Counted from the first letter of the stretch, positions 10,697 through 22,232 are shown. The stretch is 64,000 nt of DNA from Voacanga thouarsii (GCA_026120185.1 JANUWF010002120.1:372001-436000); one strand, 5' to 3'. The notes: generated by a model from the letters alone, not told the origin. Made by a program: numbers and translations.

Positions 10697-10986
10697 CAGA
10701 CCCGGTGCCAGGTAGGCTTACTAGACCTGGCACCAGGTTCATTCTGCTCAGCCGAATGGAGAAACAGAACAGACCTAGTGGCAGGTTAGTCCAATAGGCC
10801 CGGTGCCAGGTCCACACTGTCTATCCGGGAGTTCTTGGAGAAATAGAACCGACCCAGCGCAAGGTGGGTCTAGTGGACCTAGCGCCAGGTCCACACTATC
10901 CAATTGGATGTTGGAGGAACAAGACATGCCCAGCTCCAGGTGGACCAAACAGACCAAGCACTAGGTCCATTCTGCCCAGAGGCGGA
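10697..10986 (+). repeat. GC-rich tandem repeat, four units of about 62-79 bp
   Basis: Units start at 10697, 10770, 10849 and 10925. Each contains two copies of a CCYRGYGCCAGGT-like core separated by about 16 bases, then a CCAYWCTGYCCA-like block and a GGAGAAAYAGAA-like tail. The GCGCC cores are partly palindromic (GACCTGGCACCAGGTTC). The units also occur in both X LTRs. Their composition stands out sharply from the AT-rich surroundings. Confidence 0.85.
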
Positions 10987-11374
10987 TGCACACACTTCTG
11001 TCCAAGAAAAGAGAGAGCACTGTTGAAGTTCTATACCTCAATTTTTCCTTGATGTAATCATGTTGTGAAACCATTGTATGAGGTTAATTTTCTGCAATAG
11101 TTTTATTCATCTATGGATAAATAGTTTGCATGAAAATAAGTAATAAATGATAGAACCACCTTAGAATTAAACAAGATAATTAATTTTTTTTTAAAATTCA
11201 TGATGTTTAATCCATTGTTTGGTCACTTAGGAAGAAATGAATAGTTTGAGCAAGAAAAAGTTTACTTTTGTTATCATGCTTATTTTATTTTTGTGATCAA
11301 ATGCACAAGTTCTTGTGAGACCAAAGTCTCACTAGATAGAATGGTTTTTGGATAAAATGTTTTAATTTAAGAAA

Positions 11375-11580
11375 CTGTAAAATAAAAGAGTTCATGGTTT
11401 GTTCTCTTAAAGGGTTCAATCCTTGCAATAGGGAATAATGTTAAACTTGAGGTTATTTAATAAATTTTGACTTGGTTATTAACATAGAATAGTAAAATGA
11501 ATTCATAGTTTATTCTCTCAAAAGATTTAATTCATAACACGGAGAATTATATTGAATTTTAATTTTTTACTAAAGTTAAT
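11375..11580 (+). repeat. Imperfect roughly 100-bp tandem duplication in X2 leader
   Basis: GTAAAATAAAAGAGTTCATG followed by TTTGTTCTCTTAAA is echoed about 110 bases later by GTAAAATGAATTCATAG and TTTATTCTCTCAAAAG. The remainder diverges. The call is tentative. Confidence 0.4.
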
Positions 11581-11729
11581 GAAATCATAAGATTGTAGAA
11601 AACATTTTTGGACCTAAAATTCTATTTTCAATAAATGATTAAGTGGGAGAGAGGTTCCAATGACCCCATAGCTTTTATCACAACTCTCATTAGAGATAGT
11701 GGATTTTCTCGTGTCATTTTGAGGATAAC

Positions 11730-14700
11730 TGTAACACCCTACTACCTATGCCCCTATTAGGGCTAGGGATGTTGCCCCGTCCACAGGATAAGGGGTCTTT
11801 ATAACTAGGACACCCAAAATAAATGAAAGGAATAATTCAAAATTAAATTTATTACAACCCAAGCAATACATGAATAAGTCTAAAAAAAAAAATGTTTGCT
11901 ATAGTCTCTCAAATGAAATACATAGGAAAAATAAAAACGAGTCTACAATGCATAGGCAATTCACTAGTTAGTAACATTCACAGCAGGATCGACCTAAAAA
12001 CATGGTATAAAAGGTGGTGAGACATAAATCTCAGTAAGCCCGTGTGTGCTTTGAGTGTTTTAGGTAAAACAATTCATGTATGCAAGTTGTGAAATTTTTA
12101 TAAAAGAAAATGCTGGCAAGTCTCAAATAAATTTCACAAAGGAAGAGTGGTGTTTTTCTTTCCAAAATATATGTGTGCATAATAAATACAACCACTCAAA
12201 AGAGATAGCCATGGCACCACACTTTGTGCACCTTGACAATATACAGATCAGAATGCCACACTTTGTGCATACTGACACAAGGTAGGTGTACGGCCTACTG
12301 GGTGAGACACTCCTCTATCTCTACACCCTAACTTACCAGTTGTCCACTCTAGAAATACACAATCCACTTGACTGAACTTGCTAACTTGGATCGATATGAC
12401 CTATAAGATTGGCATTCTATCCGGGAAGGACTCACCCCTCAGAGGTGGCCACCTACTGAGAGATTTACCCAAATCCTTCAAAGATTTGTCCTAGCAGTTT
12501 ACCTATATTGATTACTCAATGTTGTTTGTCCCACTTGGGAGAAGAAAGTCTATACAATGATTCACTTGGAAATAACAATTATGGTTCTCAAAATTCTTGC
12601 CCAAGTTCGGTTTTTAGGAAAAGTTTAGTGTTTTGTGTAACATTGTTTGTTTAACTATAAATGGTTTGTTTGACTAAAACGAAAAGGAAAAATGTCCGTA
12701 ATTGCCTTTACAGTACAAATACTTGTATACAATGAGTTTGACTTGCCACGATAACTTTGGTCTTCAAATGGTTTCATGCAGGAACTTACCTGATCTTTTG
12801 CTCTTCTTGAGTTCAAAAGTCTTCCAAGGTAGTTCAAGTTAACCTAACCCCGCTTGGGGTAAACCCAAGGTATAAGATAACATCCATACCATATTTACCT
12901 TAAATAAATAATTCCTAATTCAACTAGGCACAAGAATAACTAACCATGACTGCAATGTCTTAAGCTTTAATACTAGTTGATAAAGTATTTTATAAAATAA
13001 AATTAGCTAGATAAGTTAAAATAAATGGGTGTTATAAAATAATAAATAATAAATTATAGTTTCAAATAATAAATAATGAGTAATATTGATAATAAATAAA
13101 ATTAGTATTAAATAATGGATAATAATAAATGCTAAATATTGGTAAATAGTATTAATATAGATAATAAATTATACTTAATTTTAATTAAGAATTAATAGAT
13201 AATAAATAACCAATAAAATTAATAACTAATGAATTATACTTAAATTATAATTAAGAAATAATAAATAATTTTTACTATAAATAATATTTATGAGTATAGA
13301 TAAAAATTTTGGTGAGGCTAACTAATATTATTAATATGGTCTATAAGGTCATTTGATATTAATTAATTCCAATATTTTATTATTTATATTTAATAAAAAT
13401 ATTTTATTTATTTGACTAATAAAATAATAATATTTTAAATAATCTTCTATTTCAACCATACATAATGTTTTCGAATTTTGTAGATTAAATTGAATAACAG
13501 TACTAATTCAATTAATAGTAAAAATAATTCTAGAATTAATAAAAATAGTTCTTACAATAATTTTCCATTGTTAGAGAAGGTCCGTGATCATACTCTTACA
13601 TACACGGATACAATAAATAACATGTAAATCTATCTACGAACATAGACTTGAATTAACATATACTACAACCTAGATGATCTTCTACTAAGCATAATAATAT
13701 CTATGGCTTCATTGAAAAATAATATCTTGAAGAAATAATCCACAGTGGTGACATAATGTCTAACATGCATCAAAACATCCATAAATCTCTTTAATCATAA
13801 TAAACATATAGTGATTCTAAAGAAAAATCTATAAGGCTCAATATTCATTCCAATTCTTATGTCTTAACTCCATCCCCTTCACCCACGTACATATCCTGAA
13901 CCCCTACTTTATTCAATCAACCTATCAACATCTAAGAGTCTTGATTTCGAGAAGTAAAGAGGAGATTAAGAAAGAAATACTTGATTGATGCTCGCTTGGT
14001 GACGGCTTCACCTTGCTTAGTGAAGATTCTTGGGTGCTTCATGTCTTTTTAGTGATCCGAAAATAGTCCATTGTTGGTAATCAACATTTCGGCCAAGAGA
14101 GTGGGAAAGATTTAGAGAGTAACAAATAAGAGTAGATAAGAAGAGTAGTGGTTGAATAATAGAAGAAGAACAAAAAGATTGTTCTTATTTGATCCTTTTG
14201 GTGTTCTTCGAATCTTTAACAAAAAAGGGTGATTTGATCCGTTTGAAAGTTCAACTTTGTGTGTTTTGGTGTTATAAAGTGCAGCAATGAAGAATATAGG
14301 CTGAATATTAATGGTTTAGAGTGTTTGGGAGTGATTGGAAGTGTTTAGGAGTGGTTTAGGCTTAGAGATATGATGTGTGTGTTCTTGGTGTTCTTAAGAG
14401 AGTTTGAGAGGAGATGAATTTCGTGTGTGTTTGTGAGTGTGATGGCCAAATGGCTTAGCCTAGGGAGAGCTTGTGGTTATCCAAGAATGAGAGAGAGAGT
14501 TTCAGATTTTTTTTTAAAATTCAAATTGAGTGAAAAGTGGAGTAGTTTGAGGTATAGGATTGTGTAATGTTATTTGCTCTTGGAAGGTTTCTTGTCCTTC
14601 AATGGTGTGTGGCTGAACTAGCTATGTTTCAACAAAAAGGATGGAGGGTTATTTCAGATTAAGGCTGGCAAAAAATAGCTATAAACTGGCAGAGGATTTT

Positions 14701-15829
14701 TTGGTTTTATCAATGAGCTAAAGGAGTGTTTTAATGGAGCAAAATCTGGAATTTTTGTTTATAGTTTGAACAAGTTTGGATAGAGTGAAGATAGGAGGTT
14801 TTTGAAGTACGATAATGGACTCCTATTACTCAAGGTTGGTGGAGAAGCCAAGATGTTCAGTTCTTGGCTGTACAAGGGCCAAATTTTGTGAGGTTTGTTG
14901 AATAATTTTTGGGCTTAGCATTGAAGAGACAAAGCTGGAAAAAATTTACTTACTAAAGCTACAAAAATTCTGGTTTAGCATTATTTGTAAAGCTACAAAA
15001 ATTCAAGGTATTCCAGCCTTCTTCCTCACATAAGATGGTTGGTTTTCTTGCATGAATTGGGTAGGAAAGCTTGCTGCAATTTTCAAAAACAGTCTTGAAG
15101 GAATTCTGAAAAATTTTCCAAATTTTTAACTAAAATATGAACAAGATGAAGATTGAGTTTTGAAGGAATAGCTATGGTATTTTTCTTGGAACCTCTACCT
15201 ATTTTTCCTCCTTACTTTCGGCCATCTCTATCCTACAAGAACTGGGATTTTCAAAATTCTAAGCTTAGGAATTATCTCGGAATTTTTATGATTAAAAATG
15301 GATTAAAGAATCAAGAGTAGTTTAAATTTCAAAGATGTTCAGATAAGGCTAGAAAAATTAATGGGGACAAGAATTCTTCTAGAATTCTTTTTACGACAAG
15401 ACCACATGGTCAAGACATTACCATTGTGTCTTCCTTAAGACAACATTCCTATCTTTAAGGAATGTAAGAAAAGGAAAATTCAAACATGGGTTAAGATAAA
15501 TATGAATAAAACTTAAGTGATGGGATTTGAACTCAAGACCTTAGATATTATATCACAAAGCTCTAACCACTTAACCACAACAACTCTTGTTTTTATTTTC
15601 TCAACCAAATATTCTTCGTATCTAAACCTTATGCCATCTTCCTATTCTAACCCCCCAAGCAAAATTACCATATTACCCTTTCTACTCAACAAGTACAAAT
15701 AAATCATATCTCCTATAAACCAAAATTCTAAGGCACACAAAAATCATTCAAGTGATGTATTTTATGCATGATAACATGATATGCATCACATCCTTCTTAT
15801 TGTAGGGTAGGCTTATGTGGGGTTTCACA
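11730..15829 (-). repeat. Solo LTR 'A' of a long-LTR Gypsy family (4.1 kb)
   Basis: On the plus strand it begins TGTAACACCCTAC and ends GTGGGGTTTCACA, so in LTR orientation it runs TGTGAAACCCCAC...GTAGGGTGTTACA. It is flanked by ATAAC (11725-11729) and ATGAC (15830-15834), a 5-bp TSD with one mismatch. It splits the leader of X2. It has no PBS, PPT or pol domain, only LTR-type DNA, and aligns with solo LTRs B and C, so it is best read as a solo LTR left by recombination. It includes a tRNA-like module, an AT-rich tract (12960-13560) and a potential terminal hairpin (11775-11795). Confidence 0.85.
15513..15584 (-). other. tRNA-like module in solo LTR A
   Basis: On the minus strand GTTAAGTGGTTAGAGC (A-box/D-arm like) is followed about 26 bases later by GAGTTCAAATCCCA (B-box/T-arm like). 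The segment can be laid out as a 72-nt tRNA with partial acceptor pairing. It starts 245 nt from the LTR 5' end, exactly as in copies B and C. It is not a functional tRNA: the T-arm carries TTCAAAT instead of TTCGAAT and the stems are mispaired. Confidence 0.6.
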
Positions 15830-16164
15830 ATGACCCCTTATAGGATGGGTTTTCATAAGTATCTAGAACTAATGGAAGAGTGAAATTAAAGCCTAGGGTA
15901 TGTGGTAGGATCGACCAACCTACGTTTGAGGTTTTTAGCACTGGATTGCTCGTAGGTGGTGTGAATTAGTGGCCATGCTATCGGTAGAACTTTTTCTAGA
16001 TCATTACTTATTAAGGAAGTTTTGATTCGTGATGGTTATATACTTAACTTAGAATGCTATTAATCTTCCTATGAAGCCCTGTTAGTTTTTCTAAGAGTCA
16101 AACTATTTATATTATTGATAATGGTTTTAAGAGTTATCTATTATCAAAGAAATAATATAAAGAA
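15830..16164 (+). other. X2 untranslated leader, second part
   Basis: Continuation of the X2 leader after solo LTR A, up to the gag region. No coding signal seen. Confidence 0.6.
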
Positions 16165-17000
16165 ATGTGCATTTTCTATAAACTAAATGAATATTTTTCG
16201 CAATATTTTAGAAATGTCAGTTTTAGTCCATTGTCAATCATTTTCAAGGAGAATAAGTTGACAGTCCTAAATTATATGGACTGGAAGAGGAACTTGAACA
16301 TTGTACTCACTGCCGAGGAGTACAAGTATATTACTACAGATCCCTGTCCCGTGATTGGGAAAGATTCCACTGATCAAGAGTGAGAGGCCGAGAAGGCATG
16401 GAAGAAAGCTAATGAGATGGCTAAGTGCAATATGTTGGCTTTCATGTCTAGTATGCTCCAATCTAAGCATGAGCACATGGCCACTGCGTATGACATGGAT
16501 TTATCATTATGTACCATGTTTCCTGACAAGAGCCGGCCCGCAAGGCAGGAAGCTCTTAGTGCAATCATGAATACTAGATGGCCAAAGGGGTATCGGTTCG
16601 AGAGCATTTGCTTAAGATGATTGTCTACTTCGAGGAGACTAAGGACATAGGTGCAACAATAGATCCTGAGAGCCAAATTGACATGGTTCTTAAAACTCTA
16701 CCTGATTTATATTCACAGTTCAAGTTGAACTACACAATGAATAAGTTGGATATGAATCTCACAAGGGTTATGAAAGAGCTCCAAGTGGTAGAGAAGATCA
16801 TGAAGCTCTAGTCAAAGGTTTTAGTCTCTCATTCTACTTCTTCTAGAATTAAGGTAAAGCCTAAGAAATTTAAGAAGAAGAAGGTCCAGAACAACGCAGA
16901 AGCCTAGCCCAAAGTATCTAGTCATGCCAAGCCCAAAGGCAAATGTTTCAAGTGTGGCAAGAAATGGCATTGGAAGAAAGAATGTTCAGACTTCTTAGCC
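16165..17000 (+). pseudogene. X2 gag (Copia), with zinc knuckle
   Basis: Reading starts near an ATG at 16165 with NKLTVLNYMDWKRNLNIVL, typical of the Copia gag N-terminus (UBN2-type). It continues through a TGA at 16381 into EKAWKKANEMAKC, then by frameshift to VREHLLKMIVYFEE, LKTLPDLYSQFKLNY and LTRVMKELQVVEKIM. It ends with the CCHC knuckle CFKCGKKWHWKKEC (about 16948-16989), whose four metal ligands are intact. Gag would form the virus-like particle and package the RNA. A TAG after EKIMKL and a frameshift near 16578 mark it as broken. The spacing to the protease motif downstream is normal. Confidence 0.85.
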
Positions 17001-17039
17001 AAGTCTATTTCAGGTATTACTCTATACCTAGAGTCTATT

Positions 17040-17480
17040 TTAATGATTGGATCAACGTCTTTCTGGATAGTTGATTCTAGAGCCACTGACCATGTTTGTA
17101 ACTTTTTTTAGGGGTTTAGAAGGATAAGGAGACTCAGTAAGGGTGAGCATTGACTTTAAGTAGGGAATTGAGAAAGAATATTGGTTGAAGTAGTAGGAGA
17201 TCTTGAGCCTATTTTTTATTGTAATAGGAAGTTAATTTTAAAAAATATGTTATATGTTTCTTGTTTTAAACAAAATTTGATTTTAGTTTCTAAATTGATG
17301 AATCAATGATATTCTGTTTTTTTCCATTCTGGTGTTTCTTTCAATAGAAATGGTAATTTCATTTGTATAGGAAACATTTATGGAAATCTTTTTTATATAC
17401 ATCAGTTTAGAAATCAAGTAAATAATATTCAAACTGAACCTCATAAAAAAAAGAGAAAGACCATATCAAATGACTCATAT
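17040..17480 (+). pseudogene. X2 protease (degenerate)
   Basis: At about 17060-17100 the reading FWIVDSRATDHVCN corresponds to the Copia protease active site, normally D-S-G-A: the glycine is replaced by R, so activity is lost. After that the frame shifts and is interrupted by stops. The following roughly 350 bases, up to the GAG-pre-integrase motif, match the family only weakly. The enzyme would cleave the single Copia Gag-Pol precursor. Confidence 0.7.
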
Positions 17481-18160
17481 TTGTGGCATCTAAGATTTGG
17501 ACATATAAATCCCAATCGGATTCAGAGGCTAATCCATAATGGGCCTTTAGGTTTATTGAGATTGGAAGAATGGCCTCAGTGTGAATCTTGCCTTAAAGGT
17601 AAAATGACCGAAATGTCCATTACCAAAAAGACAGATAGAGCATTAGTTCATATAAATGTTTCTAGTCCAATGACTACACTAGCTAAGGGAGGCTACAAGT
17701 ACTTTATCACTTTCACAGATGATCAAACTTATTTTGGTTATATTTATCTGATAAGGTACAAGTCTGACTCTTTTGATAAATTCAAGAAGTTTAAGGTTAA
17801 AGTGGAGCATCAAATAAGTAAATTAATTAAAGTTTTGAGATCGTATCATAGTGGAAAGTACCTCCTTGGTGAGTTTAAAAATTACTTGGTACATCATGGC
17901 ATAGTATCTCAATTAGCTGTGCCTCAAACTCTCTAGTAGAATGAAGTAGCTGAGAGAAGAAATAGAACTTTTATGAAAATGGTCAAAAGTATGTTGAGTC
18001 ATGCATCCCTTCCTATTTCTTTTTGGGGATATGCCTTAGAAATAGTGACATATTTTGAATTTAGTACCTTCCAAATCAGTACATAGGACATCCTATGAGA
18101 TATGGACTAGACGAAAGCTCATTTTGAACTATATCAAGATATAGGATTGTCCAACTTATG
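17481..18160 (+). pseudogene. X2 integrase
   Basis: An open stretch of 151 codons (17481-17936) begins MWHLRFGHINPNRIQRL and then CESCLKGK, the HHCC zinc finger of Copia integrases. It goes on to VHINVSSPM, where the first catalytic D of the usual HxDVxGP is N, and ITFTDDQTYFGYIYLI, where the second D is kept. Two TAG stops in a row after PQTL replace what in the family is QQ, followed by EVAERRNRT with the catalytic E neighbourhood. The last part (SFWGYALEIV) is frame-broken. Confidence 0.85.
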
Positions 18161-18500
18161 TGCTGATAAAAAGAAGTAAACTAGAACTAAGATCAGGGTA
18201 ATGCTACTTTGTTGGGTATCCAAAAGGAATGGGAGATGGATATTTCTATCATCCTCTAGAGTATAAGGTACTTGTTAGTACTAATACTAGATACTTAGGG
18301 GATAAACAAGTTACATCCACCACGAGTTCAAGTAGAATAGAGTTAGAAGAGAAGTTGGTCACTGATGTAACTCCAGGTACTTCTAACACCCCGATCGAGG
18401 AACCTAGAGAAATACTACCGGATGTTCCTATACAAATTGAGCCTTGTCATAGTGAAAGAATCACAAGAGTTCCAGAAAGATAGATCGAAGAGATCTATGA
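18161..18500 (+). pseudogene. X2 region between integrase and RT
   Basis: Contains GMGDGYFYHPLEYKVLVS and NTRYLGD, the conserved block after Copia integrase, then a Ser/Thr/Glu-rich linker ending RITRVPER just before a TAG. It is the non-catalytic C-terminal tail of integrase and the spacer to RT. The 84-codon open stretch from 18229 to 18483 is the best-preserved part. Confidence 0.7.
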
Positions 18501-19402
18501 TCTAGTCTCTAATAATCAAGAACAAGATTCCACCAGATACAAGGAGGCCATTGTTGATACTGATGCAGATAAATGGCAGCAAGCCATGAATACCAAGATT
18601 AAGTCATGTACCTCAATCAGGTTTAGGATCTTGTCACTGCACCTGATGGGATAAAACCAATTGGGTGTAAGTGGGTATACAAGAGGAAGAGAGGTGTAGA
18701 TGGAAAGGTTAAAACCTATAAAGCAAGATTGGTTGCTAAAAGTTATACTCAGAAAGAAGGGATCGATTATGAGGAAACCTTTTCACCATTAGCCATGTTT
18801 AAGTCTATCCGCATTCTCCATCTCATGTCATTATGACTACGAGATATGGCAATTGGATGTTAAGACAGCTTTTTTAAATGGCTATCTTAGCGAAGACATT
18901 TATATGTACCAGCCAGAAGGTTTTGTTGCTAAAGGTTAAGAACAAATTGTCTGTAAGCTTAAGAAGCCCATATATGGACTTAAGTAAGCATCACGAGCAT
19001 GGAACATACATTTCGATGAAACTATGAAAACTTGTGGTTTCATTCAAAACGTGAATGAACTATGTGTATAGGAAATTAGACAGTAGTAAAATAATTTTCT
19101 TGGTACTTTATGTAGATGAAATTCTACTCATTGGAAATGATGTAGAGACATTATCATCTGTTAAGGTTTAGCTATCTAGTCAATTTAGCATGAAAGATAT
19201 AAGGGAAGCTAGCTACATTCTAGGTATTAAGCTTCTTAGAGATGGGAAACAAAGAATGTTAGTCTTATCCCAGTCTGCTTTTATTGACAAGATGTTGATC
19301 AAGTATAATATGGATCAATATAAAGGGGCTATTATACTCTTTAGGCATGGATTATCCTTATCTTCCAAGCAGTGTCCTCAGACACAGGAAGACAAGTAAA
19401 AA
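18501..19402 (+). pseudogene. X2 reverse transcriptase (degenerate)
   Basis: Recognisable pieces in shifting frames: YKEAIVDTDADKWQQAM (start of Copia RT), [20 protein letters not shown], then [20 protein letters not shown] and EDIYMYQPEGF, KPIYGLK-stop-ASRAWNIHFDE, and from 19190 MKDIREASYILGIKLLRD and LSQSAFIDKML. The Y-x-D-D box lies near 19100-19120 as LYVDEILLIG in a shifted frame, with the second D changed to E. Stops such as YGLK-stop-ASR fall where the family has Q, consistent with C-to-T decay. Confidence 0.85.
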
Positions 19403-20050
19403 ATGAGTAGGATCCCTTATGCTTCGGCTGTAGGAAGTCTCATGTATACTATACTCTGTACTAGGTCAGATATCTGCTTTGTTGTAGGCATGGTTAGTAG
19501 ATATCAGTCAAACCTATGGGAAGCTCATTGGCAAGCCGTCAATCATATACTAAAATATCTCAAGGAAATGAGAGATTATATGCTTGTATATCGTACTGAT
19601 GATTTGGTTCCTACCGGTTACACAGACTCAAACTTCCAGGTAGATAAAAATGAAAGAAAATCTACTATTGGATATGTCTGTACTTTGTCTAAAGGAGATA
19701 TTTCATGAAAAAGTATCAAGCAATCTTGCATTGCAATTCTACTATGGAAATTGAGTACGTTGCTACTTCAGAAGCTTCTAAAGAAGCTATGTGGCTCTAG
19801 AAGTTCCTCACAGAACTTGGAGTAGTATCGCACATGGACAGGCCTGTCATGACTTATTGTGACAACACTAGAGTGGTGTCACAATACAAAGAATCTCGAA
19901 ACCATAGGAAGGGCAAGCACATACAGGGGAAGTATCACCTCATCCAGGAGTTCATCCATAAATAGGAGATTAGGATTGATTAGATTTTCTCTGTCAACAA
20001 TCTGGCAGATCCCTTAGCCATGCCTTTGACGGAAAAGGTGTTTAGTAGTG
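19403..20050 (+). pseudogene. X2 RNase H and pol C-terminus
   Basis: From 19403 the open stretch reads MSRIPYASAVGSLMYTILC, YQSNLWEAHWQAVNHILKYL, then GYTDSNFQVDKNERKSTIGY, the start of Copia RNase H with its first catalytic D. A TGA after GDIS and a frameshift follow; the EYVATSEA region and TYCDNT region are visible to about 19870, and the pol tail continues to about 20040 (VNNLADPLAMPL). The copy is inactive but its order and spacing are complete up to the PPT. Confidence 0.85.
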
Positions 20051-20051
20051 C

Positions 20052-20062
20052 GAATGGGAGAT
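20052..20062 (+). promoter_or_regulatory. X2 polypurine tract
   Basis: GAATGGGAGAT immediately precedes the LTR start TGTTGG at 20063. Confidence 0.75.
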
Positions 20063-21934
20063 TGTTGGAAAGTATTCCCTCAAAAATAATGTATTATATG
20101 TAAATATATTGCAAATAGACTTGGCGCTAGGTGGGTTCAATGGACTCGGCACCAGGTCCACTCTACCCAGCTAGAATTCTTAAAGAATAGAGCAAACCTG
20201 GCGCTAGGTAAGTCCAATGGACCCAGCACTTGTCCCACTATATTCATTCAATTTGGTTTATTTCTTATATTATTGCACATTTAAAGTCCAAGTATGACAA
20301 GTAATGGTCTATGTGTTGGGTCATTCTTCACAGTAAGGTATAGACCATGAGTACTTATCATCCAATTAAAAATGAATTCTTAATCGTTTAATGCAATTAG
20401 GCATTTCATCAAGATAAGACTATTATGCCATGAGTTCCAATGGGGAATGGTTTACCTTGACTCAGTGAGTTGTTCACTCACATCATTGGCATAAGTGTAT
20501 TACGAATATGTAGAACTGGACCTGTAGTAGTGGTCTATTTTAAAGTACTATAATTATAAAGACCAGATTATTACTGCTACAGTGTGGATGGATACCTTCA
20601 TACTTGAGTATAACTTGGTGGTCTGGCGAAGCTAGGGTCTTGTACTTTGATGTATGTTGGGTGAGATTTCTTTTGTGAGATCAATAACAATGTACGTTGG
20701 GTATATTACTCTAGTTAGTTAAAACAGACTCATGCAATAGAGTTCCTATGCTTCATTTTGTGAAGTTAAAGCACCCCTTATGATTGTCCAGGATAATTTA
20801 ATAATCCAGGACCATGGGAACATGACTCTAGAATATGTGCTTTTGGGTAGCTTCTAGTGATAAATAAGTACATTCGAGTGAGTCATGGATTATCAGACTA
20901 GAGATCTAAGGATAGTAGATGTCTTTAAGATGGGTGTTAGTACATTTATCCTTTCTCATTGATGGGTGTTACATAGAGATGTATTTCTGTCATTTCACCT
21001 GTAGGTCGGAGACATTTTTTTAGCAATATCATTCTTGGGGTCAATATTTCTATATAATGATAAATGGAAATATGTAAAACGGTAAAATGCTACTATTTGA
21101 TAGTAAGGGTATTTTGGTCATTTTAGTAACCATGAATAATATGTCTCCTAGTCCCCGGAGTAGCTCAAGTTACTGTGGTGTTGTCTGGACATAATTTGGG
21201 CTTCACGGATAATTATCTGGAAGAGAAATAAATTTTATTCTAAGAGTCTAATTAGAATTAATTAGTTAGTCTTAGGTTTTTTATAAGGCCCAGAAAAGAT
21301 AATTAATGAATTTAGAAAATTGGGCAGGAATAAATTAATTCATTAGGCAAATATATGTTGACATATATTAAAAGTCCAATTGGAAATTGTCTTTAGTATT
21401 TAATAAAACCCAGAAAAGATAATAAAAAGGATTAGTTTATGAGCCCAACACCAAGCCCATTAGGGTTTATGGTGTTTTAGCCCACCAGGGCTTCATTAAG
21501 CCCTAGGGTGACCAAAATATATAGAGAAGAGATAGAAAGGTTTCCCAACCAAGCTCTCTCCCTTTTTGTGTGTGCAACCACCCTTCCTTTTATGTTTCCT
21601 CTTCTTTCTCTCCTTTCTCTCTAGGAGTGGATCTTGGTTATCTAAAGGATTTTTCACTATGCTAACCTAAGATTAAGGTAGAGTCATACTCCAGAAAACT
21701 AAGAGAAGAAGCTTGGAGAAGTTTGATGCGTAGGAGTAGAAGATTAGCAAGAATACAGATCGAACCACTGGGGCCTCCTTCTCCCTTTCAATCGCAAGAT
21801 TCAATGCAACCCGGCACCTTATTGGTTAATCAGCGACCAAGTAAGAAAAGTAAGTACTCTCTCCTAAATGTGGATCAGAAAATTAAAAATTTTCTGTTGC
21901 GTTTTCTTTGATCTTTTCTATTTTTTATCCTTCA
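20063..21934 (+). repeat. X2 3' LTR
   Basis: Begins TGTTGGAAAG and ends CCTTCA, 1872 bp. It matches 8488-10332 of the central LTR with many transitions. It carries the GC-rich repeat at about 20124-20235. No PBS follows it, so it is the true right end of the composite; the next bases belong to LTR-B. Confidence 0.88.
20124..20235 (+). repeat. GC-rich repeat in X2 3' LTR
   Basis: GGCGCTAGGTGGGTTCAATG, GGCACCAGGTCCACTCTA and GGCGCTAGGTAAGTCCAATG match the leader units at 10697-10986. This is the third location of the repeat in the window. Confidence 0.8.
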
Positions 21935-22232
21935 AGTAAGTAATCTACGTGATTGGGTTATGCTTTCATAGTAAGGTGTAGATCATGGACTACTAACATA
22001 TAACTAAAAATGTTCTTCATCAATTGATGAAGCTGAACATTTCGTCAAGGTTTAGATAATTACACTATGATTTCTAATTAGGGAATGGTTTACCTTTAAC
22101 CAGTGCATAGTCCTCTCACACTAATAGTGTAAGTGTATTTGAAATACATAGACCTGAACATGCAATACTAATCTTTATAAAAGTACTGTACTAAAAAAAG
22201 ATTGGTTTATCATTACTACTGCGTGGATAAGT
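21935..22232 (+). repeat. LTR-B fragment, left part
   Basis: A diverged Copia LTR related to the X LTR: AAGTAATCTACGTGATTGGG and TCATAGTAAGGTGTAGATCA parallel 8715-8775. It begins in mid-LTR because X inserted there, and is cut on the right by solo LTR B. It resumes at 26591. Confidence 0.75.

Larger units (their letters stand above)
10347..11729 (+). other. X2 untranslated leader, first part
   Basis: About 1.4 kb without a credible gene between PBS and the inserted solo LTR A. It holds the GC-rich tandem repeat at 10697-10986 and an AT-rich stretch with a weak duplication at about 11375-11580. ORFs overlapping the GC repeat on both strands are by-products of its composition. The leader resumes at 15830. 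Confidence 0.7.
7675..21934 (+). mobile_element. X: tandem Ty1/Copia composite, two copies sharing the central LTR
   Basis: 7675-8353 is the 3' end of a Copia pol gene (copy X1), followed by a PPT, an LTR (8366-10332), a PBS, a long leader, gag, protease, integrase, RT and RNase H (copy X2), another PPT and an LTR (20063-21934). The central LTR is thus preceded by a PPT and followed by a PBS, so it serves as 3' LTR of X1 and 5' LTR of X2. RNase H of both copies is of the same family. The usual explanation is unequal recombination between LTRs of elements. Integrase-before-RT order shows Copia; the RT style resembles Tork/Angela-type lineages (inference). Confidence 0.8.

Noticed and set aside
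10575..11052. Three overlapping ORFs on both strands
   Set aside because: They coincide with the GC-rich tandem repeat, which has few stops in any frame; no domain is seen.
11730..15829. Large non-autonomous DNA transposon (inverted terminal repeats with 5-bp duplication)
   Set aside because: Ends are TG...CA, and the terminal sequence and hairpin match the proven LTRs of G1 and G2, so a solo LTR is the simpler reading.
16267..16676. Minus-strand ORFs opposite X2 gag
   Set aside because: The plus-strand reading has clear Copia gag features; the minus readings are shadows.
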